DNA of 39,274 nt from a virus, in IMG/VR virus record IMGVR_UViG_3300031688_000046, positions 1-39,274 of that record. One strand, 5' to 3'. Of the stretch, positions 9,200 through 19,500 are shown piece after piece. The position numbers were made by a program, and so were the translations under genes. The notes beneath the pieces were generated by a model, which was not told where the DNA came from, did not search any database, and worked only from the letters and a program-made list of their open reading frames with translations. Numbering within the stretch: the stretch's first letter is position 1; each line of letters opens with the position of its first letter.

Positions 9200-9949
9200 A
9201 TGCCAAATTATACACTAACACATAGTCAAGACGTTCAGGGATGGGCTTCGTTTTACAGTTACTTCCCTGAATATATTATGGGTATGAATCAATACCTGTA
9301 TACTTTTAAAAATGGAGATTTATATCGACACAACACAAACCCTGTTAGGAATAATTATTACGGGAATCAATATAACTCTACAATTACAAGCGTATTAAAT
9401 GATCAACCATTACAGAATAAGGTTTTTAAAACCATAGAGTTAGAATCTGATTCTAGCTGGGGTGCAACTTTTTTAACTGACTTACAAGTAGGTAGTATTA
9501 ATGCGGATTACTTTTCTTTAAAAGAAGGTTCTTATTTTAGTTTTATTAGGTATAACCAAAATCAAGAGAATTTAAATTTAAGATCTACGCAAGGTATAGG
9601 GACGTGTGCTAATGTAACTGGAAGTGTTGCCGCACCGCCTTTAGCTATTGAGTTTAATTTCTCAGTTGACTCTATACTCAATATAGGTGCAACCGCATAT
9701 AAAATTGATGCTGGAATTTTAATTGAGTTAGGTCCTGTAACGGCAATATCTGAAGATAGACGAATTGTTACGATACTAAGCCCTGTTGATGATGCAACTG
9801 GGAGTGATAGTATAGTATACTTAAAAGACCCTGTAGCCGAGTCCTATGGTATGTTGGGATATTATTTAGAGTTTACTTTAACAAACACTAGCACTGTGGC
9901 AACCGAGTTGTTTGCTGTAAATAGTCAAGTCTTCAAAAGTTATCCATAG
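9200..9949 (+). CDS. Virion/tail protein of unknown function
   Basis: A 249-aa protein, predominantly beta, with aromatic-rich N-terminus (WASFYSYFPEYIMGMNQYLY) followed by KNGDLYRHNTNPVRNNYYG and a strand with NDQPLQNKVFKTIELES. This order, an aromatic segment then a printed-value-like NGDLYRHN loop and a QxKxFxxIELES strand, is one I associate with tail or hub proteins of Bacteroidetes podoviruses. No catalytic residues, signal peptide or membrane span are seen. It closes the transcription unit that begins at 1020, since a new promoter box follows 7 bases after its stop. Confidence 0.7.
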   Translation: MPNYTLTHSQDVQGWASFYSYFPEYIMGMNQYLYTFKNGDLYRHNTNPVRNNYYGNQYNSTITSVLNDQPLQNKVFKTIELESDSSWGATFLTDLQVGSINADYFSLKEGSYFSFIRYNQNQENLNLRSTQGIGTCANVTGSVAAPPLAIEFNFSVDSILNIGATAYKIDAGILIELGPVTAISEDRRIVTILSPVDDATGSDSIVYLKDPVAESYGMLGYYLEFTLTNTSTVATELFAVNSQVFKSYP

Positions 9950-9956
9950 ATTTTTG

Positions 9957-9964
9957 TATCTTTG
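9957..9964 (+). promoter_or_regulatory. Bacteroidetes-type -7 box, TATCTTTG
   Basis: TATCTTTG ends only 5 bases before the ATG at 9970. If it is a genuine -7 box, transcription would start at or next to the ATG and give a leaderless or nearly leaderless message. The flanks (TTTTTGTATCTTTGCTT) match those of the box at 1020. No convincing -33 element is visible. Confidence 0.55.
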
Positions 9965-9969
9965 CTTTA

Positions 9970-10380
9970 ATGGGATTTACGATAAAAAAATTAAGCCCTA
10001 CCGATTACGATGAAATTTTAGTAAATTGGTGGAATGATTGGAGATGGCAAGCTCCTCCTAAAGACTTTTTACCTGAAGATGGTAAAGGTGGATATATTAT
10101 TTACGATGAAGATATTCCTGTTTGTGCAGGCTTTATTTATGTGACTAATTCCAAAGTAGGTTGGTGTGATTGGATTATCTCTAATTTTAATTACAAGGAT
10201 AAGTTAAAAAGAAAAGAGGCTTTAAAGAAGCTTATATTAACTTTAACTGAAACCTTAAAAATAAGTAAATGCAAGTATGCTTATGCTTTAATTAAATCTG
10301 ATTCTTTAATAAATATTTATAAGGAAGAGGGTTACTTAGAAGCTGGTCAATACAATAAAGAAATGATAAAAAAATTATAA
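9970..10380 (+). CDS. GNAT-like acetyltransferase
   Basis: A 136-aa protein with the size and layout of a small GNAT fold: N-terminal strand and helix (FTIKKLSPTDYDEILVNWW), aromatic WNDWRW, then DGKGGYIIYDEDIPVCAGFIYVTNS forming the beta 2-4 region. A helix with RKEALKKLILTLTETLK and a strand CKYAYALI are followed by a C-terminal IYKEEGYLEAGQYN, the usual end of GNAT proteins. The usual acetyl-CoA loop Q/RxxGxG/A is not obvious, so activity is uncertain. It sits inside the virion cluster, 1 base before the first candidate ejection protein. It may modify a virion or host protein; the substrate cannot be read from the sequence. Confidence 0.65.
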   Translation: MGFTIKKLSPTDYDEILVNWWNDWRWQAPPKDFLPEDGKGGYIIYDEDIPVCAGFIYVTNSKVGWCDWIISNFNYKDKLKRKEALKKLILTLTETLKISKCKYAYALIKSDSLINIYKEEGYLEAGQYNKEMIKKL

Positions 10381-10381
10381 T

Positions 10382-11224
10382 ATGGCAGCAATAACATCAG
10401 CGGTTTTATCTATAGGTTCAATGGCTTACAAAGGTTTTTCTGCTATAGATGCAGCAAAATCACAATCTAGAGAAGCTGGTCGGCTTACCGAGCAAGCAGA
10501 TGAATTAGAGAGAAATGCTTTGGCAGATATAGAACAAAATCGTTTAGAGGCGGTACAAGCTCCTATGCAAATATTTGATACCACTAATGAACTACAAACG
10601 TTAGACGGCTCTACTATCTTAGAAACGGCAGCTGAGGGAGATCAAAGAGGTGTTCAAGCTACTGCTGGTAAAATAAAAGGAACTCAAGATGCGGCTAGAA
10701 CTGAAGCTAGAGACACTATTGCTAAAGTACAATTAGAGTTGGATACTAATGCAGCTAAAGAAGGAAATAGAAAGGGTGAGTTAGCGTCTGAGTACAAAAC
10801 AGATCAAGCAATTGAGATGTCTTTAGAGGCTGATGCTATGCAAAAAAATGCAGATAGCTTAGAGGTTGCGGGTGTATCTAATTTAGTAGATGCGGGTGTT
10901 GGAGCTTTTAGCGCAGTAAATACAGCTTTTGGAAGTAAAGCTGGGGATGCGGCTAAAGACCTTATGGATGCAGACCCTAGTCTTTCTAAAACAGATGCTT
11001 TAAAAATGGCAAACGAACAGGGGTTAGAAGGCAAAACAGGTATAGGTAAATTATTAGCTAAAGCAGGGCAGGGTATTTCAAAATTTGCTGGGGTTGCTGC
11101 TGGGGCTTTATCTAATTTTACTGGTATTGGAGATGGTAAAGATTTTAGTGAATCTCAATTAGCTGAAATGGCTAAAGGGCTAGGTATTTCGATAGAAGAA
11201 CTTATTGCTAAACTAAAAAAATAA
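10382..11224 (+). CDS. Candidate internal/ejection virion protein, small
   Basis: A 280-aa Ala/Gly-rich, helical protein. It opens with a hydrophobic segment (MAAITSAVLSIGSMAYKGFSAI), continues with a long charged coiled-coil-like region (about 25-155), and then has a second glycine/alanine-rich hydrophobic patch (about 163-190) and KAGQGISKFAGVAAGALSNF near the end. Small Ala-rich helical proteins of this kind precede larger internal core proteins in T7-like and other podoviruses (the gp14, gp15, gp16 order), and here it is the first of three in rising size. The role in genome ejection through the envelope is inferred from composition and order. Spacing is 1 base on both sides (TAATATG junctions). 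Confidence 0.6.
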   Translation: MAAITSAVLSIGSMAYKGFSAIDAAKSQSREAGRLTEQADELERNALADIEQNRLEAVQAPMQIFDTTNELQTLDGSTILETAAEGDQRGVQATAGKIKGTQDAARTEARDTIAKVQLELDTNAAKEGNRKGELASEYKTDQAIEMSLEADAMQKNADSLEVAGVSNLVDAGVGAFSAVNTAFGSKAGDAAKDLMDADPSLSKTDALKMANEQGLEGKTGIGKLLAKAGQGISKFAGVAAGALSNFTGIGDGKDFSESQLAEMAKGLGISIEELIAKLKK

Positions 11225-11225
11225 T

Positions 11226-13490
11226 ATGGCGGATAGATTAGATATTGCGAAATTAAAACTAGAGAAAGGTTTATTAAGCGGTAAAGGCGCACCAAGTACA
11301 GCAGTAGCAGATGGCTTACAGGGGTTATTTAGTGGTATTGATGCAGATGTTCAAGCCAAAAGAGAAACTCGTCAAGCGTTTAAAGAAGAGAGTGCATCAG
11401 ATATAAGAGATCTTAGATCTTTAAGAGCAGAGGCGCAAGCAGCAGGAGCAACAGATGACAAAAGTTCTTCGGGACAAAGCATTAAATTGGGTGATATACC
11501 AACTAGCACTACATTAGCTAACTGGACACTTACACAATTAGATGGATTTATACAAGATTCTTACAATCAACAAGAAGTTGTAACTTCTGGTTTAGGAGGT
11601 TCATTTGCTGTAAGAGATTATGGTATTTTTAAAAACAATCAAAAACAAACGTGGCAAGCCGTAAAAGGAAGAGCTGATTCAGCTGGAAAAGAACTAGAAG
11701 AAACTAAGAAAAGAGCGCAAGGCTATACTAAAGATGATGGTGTTTTTGTTCCTCCAGTAGCAGGAGCAGGTGAAGCGGCTTTTCAAAGATACCAAAGCGT
11801 TATAGGTGACTTAAATAATACTAGAATAATATCTGGTGAAGATGGTATGGGTATTGTTGAGGTTTATCAAACAGTGTACGACCCAGCTTCAGGTGTTCAG
11901 AAGAGGGTATTAGATAAAGATGGTAATCCAATTATAAATAAAAATATTAGTGGAACAAGTGTAATGTCTTTAATGAATGGAGAAAATTCAAGATGGCAAA
12001 GAACAGACGTTATTGGTGCTGTTGATAAATCTTTTAGTAAAGAAGTTATCGCTGCTTATGAGGTTTCTATAAACCATCCAGGATATTTGAAGGGTAGCAG
12101 TAGAGAAGACAATATTAGACGTAATCCAAGTTTTACTAGGTATCAAGATACTTTTATTGAAAAAACATTACCTAATAACAGAGCTGTTTCTAGCACTTTA
12201 ACTGACAATTATAGTTCAGAATTTTATCAATTAGACCCTGATCAAACTGCTAGCGGTGTGGTTGATGGTAAAAAAATTGATATGACAGACACAATTACTG
12301 TTCAAGTTCTTACAGGATATGATAGTAATGGAAAACCAATATATGATGATAAAAGCGCTCCTAAATACATAGGTTCAAAAGTAGAAGGAGATGGTATTGT
12401 TGTTCAAACTACAGACGCACATAAAGCAGCAGCATCGGGTATTGTAAGAGGAGCTGTTGATGGTAAAATAGGAAAAGGAATTAAATCTGGTGTAGCTGTA
12501 GCTCAGTTTGATCCTTATAGAAAATCAGTAACAGATAAGAATGATAAATTAGATTCTGGAGTTGATTTATTTAAACAAGTGCAATTACTTCACGGAGGAA
12601 CAAATGCAGAGGTTAAGGCGGCTACTGAGACTTTAATGGTTAAAAGTGGGTTTACATTCAGCGATACAACTGTAAGCAAAAAAGATGGTGATCGAGAAGA
12701 TGAAGAAGGAGTTATAATGAGTCAAACTTATCAGGTAGATAAAGGTGATGGAGTATTTAAGTCGTTTGAATTAAGTTTGATGACTGATAATCCTAAATAT
12801 AACAAAGACAAACAAGCGAAATTGAAAAAAGGAGATAAAGGCTATGAGCCTCAATTTATTCCTGTTTCAAAACAAGAGTTTGAAGATAAGTATTATGAAT
12901 TATTTAAAGGTAAAGGAGATCAGCCTTCTGTTTCAAAATCAAGAAATGCATTTGCAGGTAAAAATAAAAACTACAGTCCAATAGGTAAATTAAATACAGA
13001 TGCAGATAGAAGTATGTCTGTTACAAGCACGGAGGATGTTGACATTACAGCAATAGATGACGTTTCTGTTAATACTAAAATAGGAGATAAATCTGCAATT
13101 GCAACAATAACTGGATCTAGTTCTTATGCAAATATTAAAGATAATTGGAAGGAATCAGGTGTTAAAAACGACACTGTGCAGCTACAAGGCTTACAAGGAG
13201 AAATACAAGGTACGTTTGATGCTTTAAAAGCAGAACAAGGAGGTAATCAAGGTGCTGGTGTTGAAGTAAAATACGATGCCGAAACTGCTAAATTCTACTT
13301 TATTGGTCCTAACGGAGAAGAAACGGACAGGGTTTCTGTAGCTGTAGATAATAATAATTTAGATGGACAAGTTAGAAAGATTTTAGCAGACGGAATAAGT
13401 AAGTTTTTAGCTGGAAGAGCATCAGGAACTAGAAAGAAAACTACTAAAGGTGGGGTAGAAGTAGATGAATTTGGAGTGCCAATAGAATAA
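11226..13490 (+). CDS. Candidate internal/ejection virion protein, medium
   Basis: A 754-aa hydrophilic protein, second of three genes in rising size. It opens with a charged helical region (DRLDIAKLKLEKGLL; AKRETRQAFKEESASDIRDL) and continues with mixed alpha/beta, Lys/Asp/Gly-rich sequence. There are no clear membrane spans, signal peptide or lysozyme/transglycosylase motif. The C-terminus is basic then acidic (GTRKKTTKGGVEVDEFGVPIE). By position and size it could be the equivalent of a T7 gp15-type internal protein. It could alternatively be a tail component. It starts 1 base after the preceding stop. Confidence 0.6.
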   Translation: MADRLDIAKLKLEKGLLSGKGAPSTAVADGLQGLFSGIDADVQAKRETRQAFKEESASDIRDLRSLRAEAQAAGATDDKSSSGQSIKLGDIPTSTTLANWTLTQLDGFIQDSYNQQEVVTSGLGGSFAVRDYGIFKNNQKQTWQAVKGRADSAGKELEETKKRAQGYTKDDGVFVPPVAGAGEAAFQRYQSVIGDLNNTRIISGEDGMGIVEVYQTVYDPASGVQKRVLDKDGNPIINKNISGTSVMSLMNGENSRWQRTDVIGAVDKSFSKEVIAAYEVSINHPGYLKGSSREDNIRRNPSFTRYQDTFIEKTLPNNRAVSSTLTDNYSSEFYQLDPDQTASGVVDGKKIDMTDTITVQVLTGYDSNGKPIYDDKSAPKYIGSKVEGDGIVVQTTDAHKAAASGIVRGAVDGKIGKGIKSGVAVAQFDPYRKSVTDKNDKLDSGVDLFKQVQLLHGGTNAEVKAATETLMVKSGFTFSDTTVSKKDGDREDEEGVIMSQTYQVDKGDGVFKSFELSLMTDNPKYNKDKQAKLKKGDKGYEPQFIPVSKQEFEDKYYELFKGKGDQPSVSKSRNAFAGKNKNYSPIGKLNTDADRSMSVTSTEDVDITAIDDVSVNTKIGDKSAIATITGSSSYANIKDNWKESGVKNDTVQLQGLQGEIQGTFDALKAEQGGNQGAGVEVKYDAETAKFYFIGPNGEETDRVSVAVDNNNLDGQVRKILADGISKFLAGRASGTRKKTTKGGVEVDEFGVPIE

Positions 13491-13502
13491 CAACATACAA
13501 TA

Positions 13503-16500
13503 ATGGAAGACGAATTATTATTTGAAACCCCTAATGGGTCTGTAATTACGGAGAGTGAAGCTAAATCTAAATACGGAAATAGACTTCAAGGATTGTTAGA
13601 TAGCGGAACTTTTAAGCAAACAGAAAAACCTGCCACCAAGAAAGAAGAAACTAAAAAAGAAGTTGAGGTTACTTTTGATGTTGAGGCGTTTTATATTAGC
13701 CCTAATGGTAGCGAAATAAGCGGTCAAGATGTTGTTAAGAAATATGGAGATCGCTCACAATCCTTAGTTGATGGAGGTACATTAAAAAAAAAAGACGCGT
13801 CTGTCGATTCCACTGGGGAGACGGAAAATACGGGTGGCATTACACCAATTCTAGAAACAGAAGGTATCTTATCGGATTCTGGAGATCCTACTGAAAATTT
13901 TCAAAAAGTAAATAACGTTGTCGTTGATGGTGTTCCTTTTGTTGAATTACCAACTGAGGAGCAACAGAACTATATTGATAGTTTAAAACAAAATGATGAG
14001 GACGAACCTCGTTTAAGCGGACAAAACGATATGTTTGGTCAGCCAATGAACGCTGAAGGCTCTTCTGATTTTAAAACAATGTCTTCATACGACTTTAATG
14101 ATGGAGATGTATTACAGAGTTATGTAAACTTTAATAGTAAAAAACAACTACCTGGACAAAAAGACTTTTTAAAGACGACTATTACGCAAGACGGTAAAGT
14201 TTTAGGTGATAGAGCGACTCCAGCGGGAATGATAGCCACTGAAGCTCCAAGAGAAAGAAACTTATTAAATAAATTATTTTATTCTGAGGAAGATCTTGAT
14301 GAGATTGATGCAAAAGGTACTATATCTAAAGATCTTTTAGATAAGGTTGATGTGGACCTTTCAGACTATCAAGCTTGGGAGAGAGAAAACACAAAGGAAG
14401 ATGACTTTGTTTACTCAGAGATCAGAGACTTAATAAATAGCGATGAAGATGAACAGCTTTTAATAGACAAGCGAAATTTTCAAAAATTATCAGCCTATAC
14501 AAATTCACTAGGAGATGATATACAAAATGACATAGATCTTATAGGTGATAGATTGAAATTTGAATCTAACCCAGAATCTAGAGCTATTTTATTAGCAAAA
14601 CAAAAAGCACTTAAACAGGCTCAAGTTAAAAACATTGGTAGACAGTATAATTTCCTATCTTTATTTCCTGCTCTACAAAAACAAGACGATGTAAAAAAAA
14701 TTCGTAGGAAAGAGTATATTATGAATCAAAGATCTGGGGATTTTTCTGGAGCTACTTCTAATATGGTATTAACGGCAGTTGACTCTGGATTAAAATTTGC
14801 TGGAGGGTTACTTACTGCAATACCTTCTTGGATAGAACAAGGTGGTAATTTAGCGGGTTTAGATATGAGTGGTGCTAGGGGTCTAAATGAAAGTTTGGAT
14901 GCTATGCTTAATAACGAGATTGGAACCTTTGATGGCGCTATAGATTCATCTCCAGTAGAGAGAGCTTCATTTAATGAAGTGAAAGAGGTTACTATAAATT
15001 GGCAAGGAAAACCAATGCAAGTAGGATTAACTCCACAGGGAGATATTGTTGATATGAATACAATGGTATCAATGGGTGGCTTGCTAACAAATGAGCAGGT
15101 AAAAGAAGTTAATAATTCTGCTAAAAATATATCAGAATTTGAAATAACAGCAACAGGAGGTTCTGTTCTTCAAGGAGGTACAGGAATGATTGTTAATTTG
15201 ATTGGATTGATTAAAGGTGGTCAGTGGGCTACTAAATCAATAAACAAAGCATTAAAGTCTACTGGAAGAAAAGTAAAGGGTGGTGTTGGTATGGCTGCGG
15301 TTTCTTACGGAAGCTCTGTAGCTACAGAAGTAAATAGTATAAAGAGTCAATTGATGCAGGCTGGTCTTTCTGAAGACGAGGCTATGGATAGAGCTATATT
15401 ATATGGAAATGGACGAGCGAGTTTAGATGGACTGTTTTCAGGTTTGGCTGGAGGAAATACAAAATTATTAACCGCCAATAAAAATGCTGCTGCTACATTA
15501 AGAGATCTTGTTTTAAAACCAAAGACCGTATTTAAAAGCGAGGTATTTAAACAAAAAGTAAAAGACTTAGCTAAAGAAAACTTTAGGGAGGTTGTTATTG
15601 AGGAACTTCCTGTTTTGTATAGTGGTGCTTTTTTAAATAGATTAGCTAATGAGTCTATTGGTAAAGAAATTTTAGATCAAGAAGTGTCTAAAGCTTCTGT
15701 TATAGAGACTGTGGTTCTTACTTTAGGAGCTACATCTGGTCTAGGAGCAAAAACATTGTTGACTAACAATGGTCGTAAGGATTTATTGAAGGCAGCTACT
15801 GAAAGCTCTAATATAGAAAAAGATATTGCAGATGCTGTAAATAACGGTGATATTACTGAAGCAGAGGGTAAGTCTGTTTACACAGAGGTTTACAATATGC
15901 AAACTGGTATAAACCAGACACAAGGTACTATGTTAGTTAGTTCTAATATAGAGCCAGCTGCCGCTTTACTAAACCAAAGACAGAAGTTAATGGCTAAGAG
16001 AGCGGAATTAGAAGGACCGTTAAAGTTAGAGATAGATAAGAAAATAGAGGGAGTTGATTCTCAAATTGATGCTTTAAAAAAGCAAGATACAGCAGAGGCT
16101 AAAGCTATAATGAATCAACAGAAAGAAGGAACTGTTACTACTAATGTTACCAAGGAAGAGGCTTTAGCTTCTTTAAAGGCTGAGAACGAAGTTAGAGAAA
16201 AAGCTGGATTGCCTGTTATTTTAGAGTCTGAAGAAAATATTTTAAAAGAACAAGATAACCTATTAAAAGAAAAACAAGATGCCATTCAAGAGTCAAAAAC
16301 AGAGGAGCAAGTGCTATCAGATGATGGCGGAAGCAAAGAAACAAGGGAAACCGATAACGTGGAACTGCAAGGAGTGGGAAAAGGAGACACACGTCAAACT
16401 ACCGTCACTGATGAGAAGACGCTAACTCCAGAACAACAAGTAAAGTCTGATGAGTTAAATAAAAAAAGAGACGAAAAGATAGATCAAGAGTCTCGTAGGT

Positions 16501-19500
16501 TTGTAGTTCCTGGAACTAAAACTCAGGTTCAAATGAATGCTGATGGCACAGCTAATCCTGTTGCTGTAAAAGAAAACACTGATAAACCCGTTAGTAGAGG
16601 TAGACAATTAAAAGCTAACAAGATGATATTGGAAGATGTCATTGATGTTAATGAAGGTACTCGACTAGACCTGGATGCATCAACTAATTTAACGGAAACA
16701 GAATATTCTCAGGAGGTAGCTGATAATTCAAACAACATAAAAGAAATTGCAGAGACTCTTGCTATAGAAAGAAAAAATAGAAAAAATTTAACTAAAGCTG
16801 AAAAAGAAGAGCGAGCTGATCCTTTAGATATTAAAGGTAAGATAGGTAAAATTAGTGAAGCAGATTACGCTAAGTATGGAGACCCTAATAACATTACTCC
16901 TCAAATGCGTCGTTTCTGGTTTAAGAAAAAAAACAAATTTGGTCAAAACCCAAAGTCTGATTTAGACACTAGTGTTACTGGGCTTCAGGGTTATACTACT
17001 GAAAATGAAAGCAAATACATACAAGATGTTATAGATTTTATAACAGCAAATCCTACTGGAAAACTAAATATTGAATCAGGTATATCAAATGTTGAAACAA
17101 GTTTAGAGAATAAGTTTGAACAGTTAACAGGTTTAAAGGCTACACCAATAAATATAGATACTGTAAACAATATTGATCCTAATAGAGAACCTATTAGTGT
17201 AACTAAGAAAAAAGGTAAAGACATATCACAGAAAGAAGCTTCTGAACCTGGTGTATTTGGAAAAAAGAAAGGTCCTTCTCCAGATAAAATTTTAGGTAAA
17301 AAGAAAACATCATCTGACAAAACAAAAGAAGAGGGTGAGAATGTAAACAGAAAAAAGTTCTGGAAAAGCTGGAACAAAGCATATAGAGAGTCTAAAACTG
17401 ACCAGACCACTAGAAGAAAACAACTTTCAGATGCTATCCAGGACTTACTGACATCTAAAACTATAACAACAAAAAAAGCGAAAGCTTTAATTAAAAAGAT
17501 TTCTGGTGTAAACCTTAATAATCCTCGTCTGGTAAGCCAGGTATTGGAGTATGTTACAAAGGTTAGTATGGATGCTGCTAACGCAAAGAAGTTTGATGAT
17601 GCTAAGAATTTGTCTAATAAAATAAAAAAACTTTTAAAAAGCGAAAGCTTAGATGCAGAGGTTTCTATCGCAGCAAAGCAGTTTAATAAGATTGATCCTA
17701 ACTTAGTTAGTGATTTAGATTTATACCTAGACAATGCTCAGCGAATTGTAAATGGTTTAACTAAAACCAAAACAGATAAAGAAGGTAATCTTATTTTTGC
17801 GGGTACAGTAGACATAAAAGCAATAGACAAATATACTAGTGAAACAATTATTCAAGAGGCAAAAACAATTAGTGATGCTGAGGCTAAAGCTTTTAGTGAT
17901 TTAACAGGGTTAGATCCTAGTGAATTTAGTATTGCGGAAATGCGTTCTATTTTAGAGGAAACAGGCTCTAAGGAGTTAGACCAAACTAATGAACAAAAAG
18001 CCAATGAAAAAGACGATAAAATAACTAAAGCTGTTAAGAAGGCTTTTGCTTTTTATAAAAAATCTATTAATGATATTATAAAAAATAGAATTGACCCTAT
18101 TAGTGGTGAACCTTTAGTTATAAGCAAGGCTGATCGTAAAGTTATAAAAGAGTTTATGGATGTTGACATTGATTTAATGACTACCGCTAAAGAAAAACTA
18201 GAAGCTTTGGACGCTATGGTTAATTTTATTGTAAACCAAGGTACTGGTGGTATGGTTGCTACAACTAAGCGTAACCAAGGAATGAAAAACACTATTGAAG
18301 CTAACAAGAAGCTAAAACCAGCTAGAAAATTAAAGCTTTTTGGTTCTGAAAAAGTTGCTAATTTTTGGTATAAAAAACTAGGTGCAACTCCTAGGATAAT
18401 TGAAAACTTATTTAAAGGAACGTCTACAGCTAGGATTTTTAACAGGTTATCTGGTTTTGACGGGATAAGGAATGGAGTCGCAAAGGCTGAAGCATTAACA
18501 AATGATATTGCTCAGTCTTATGTAGATAAGTTTCTAAAACCAACAAGCAGAATAAATGCAGTAAAAGGTACTACAAAAACACAACCTAACGGCACAGATT
18601 TCAATACAGCTGAAAATGACATCGAAAGATTTATGTATGGTTTTATGCTAAGAACTGTAGATGGAACTAAAGAGGAGCAACAAAATGAATTTGACAGAAG
18701 AAAACGACATATAGAAGAATCTATTGTCGCATATACTCAAGACGGAGATACAAAAAAAGCAGAGCTTGGGCAAAAGATTTATGATAAAATAATCTCAGGA
18801 TCTAAAAATATTGAAGATATAAAAGCTAAAGTTGATCCAACAAACAAAGAAGCTATTGAATGGATTATTGGTCAGTGGTCAGAAATTAGACCAGAACTGG
18901 CAAATGTATCTCTCAATATATATAATAAGGTTTTAGGAAAAGATATTAACTACCTTACAGATTCCTATGTATTATTAAGTGACGAATCTTCTGGATTAGA
19001 TCAAGAAATTGGAACTCCTCAATTTCAAGGTACTTCACAGAAAATTTACGATAAGAAATCAGGTGTTTTAATGGATGTTACTAAGCCTAAAAGCCTTCCT
19101 ACTGGAAGAGTTTTAAATTTTGGTTTTGATTCTGTGCAGTTTAGCGGATTAAAAGACGCTTTAACGGATCTTGAAACAGCAGAAAGTATACAGATAATGA
19201 AAGGCTTTCTAGGTACTAAAAATAAAATGAACCCCGCCTTTAAAAATCTAATCCCTGATGTAGACAATAGGAACCTTATTTTTAGTAAGTTTCAGAATTA
19301 TGTAAATGCTAAAAGAGGAGCAAGTGAAAAAATTCAAGACAAGGAGACTATAAAGTTTCTTAATCAGATAGCTGGAATTGGTGTGTCTAGAGTTTTAGGT
19401 GGACCAACGCAGTTTTTGAAACAGTTAACTCCCTTGGTAAATACAGCTACAAATTTAATGTTTGATCTTGGATCTGTTGGCAAAGGTATTTCTTTAATAA

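Noticed and set aside
9940-9949. TTATCCATA as a DnaA box
   Set aside because: One base off the TTATCCACA consensus and inside coding sequence at a stop; no cluster nearby.
16991-17734. A 247-aa open frame on the minus strand inside the 2399-aa gene
   Set aside because: Antisense frame with Phe/Ser/Leu-rich shadow composition of a Lys/Glu-rich plus-strand gene; no promoter, no neighbours on that strand.
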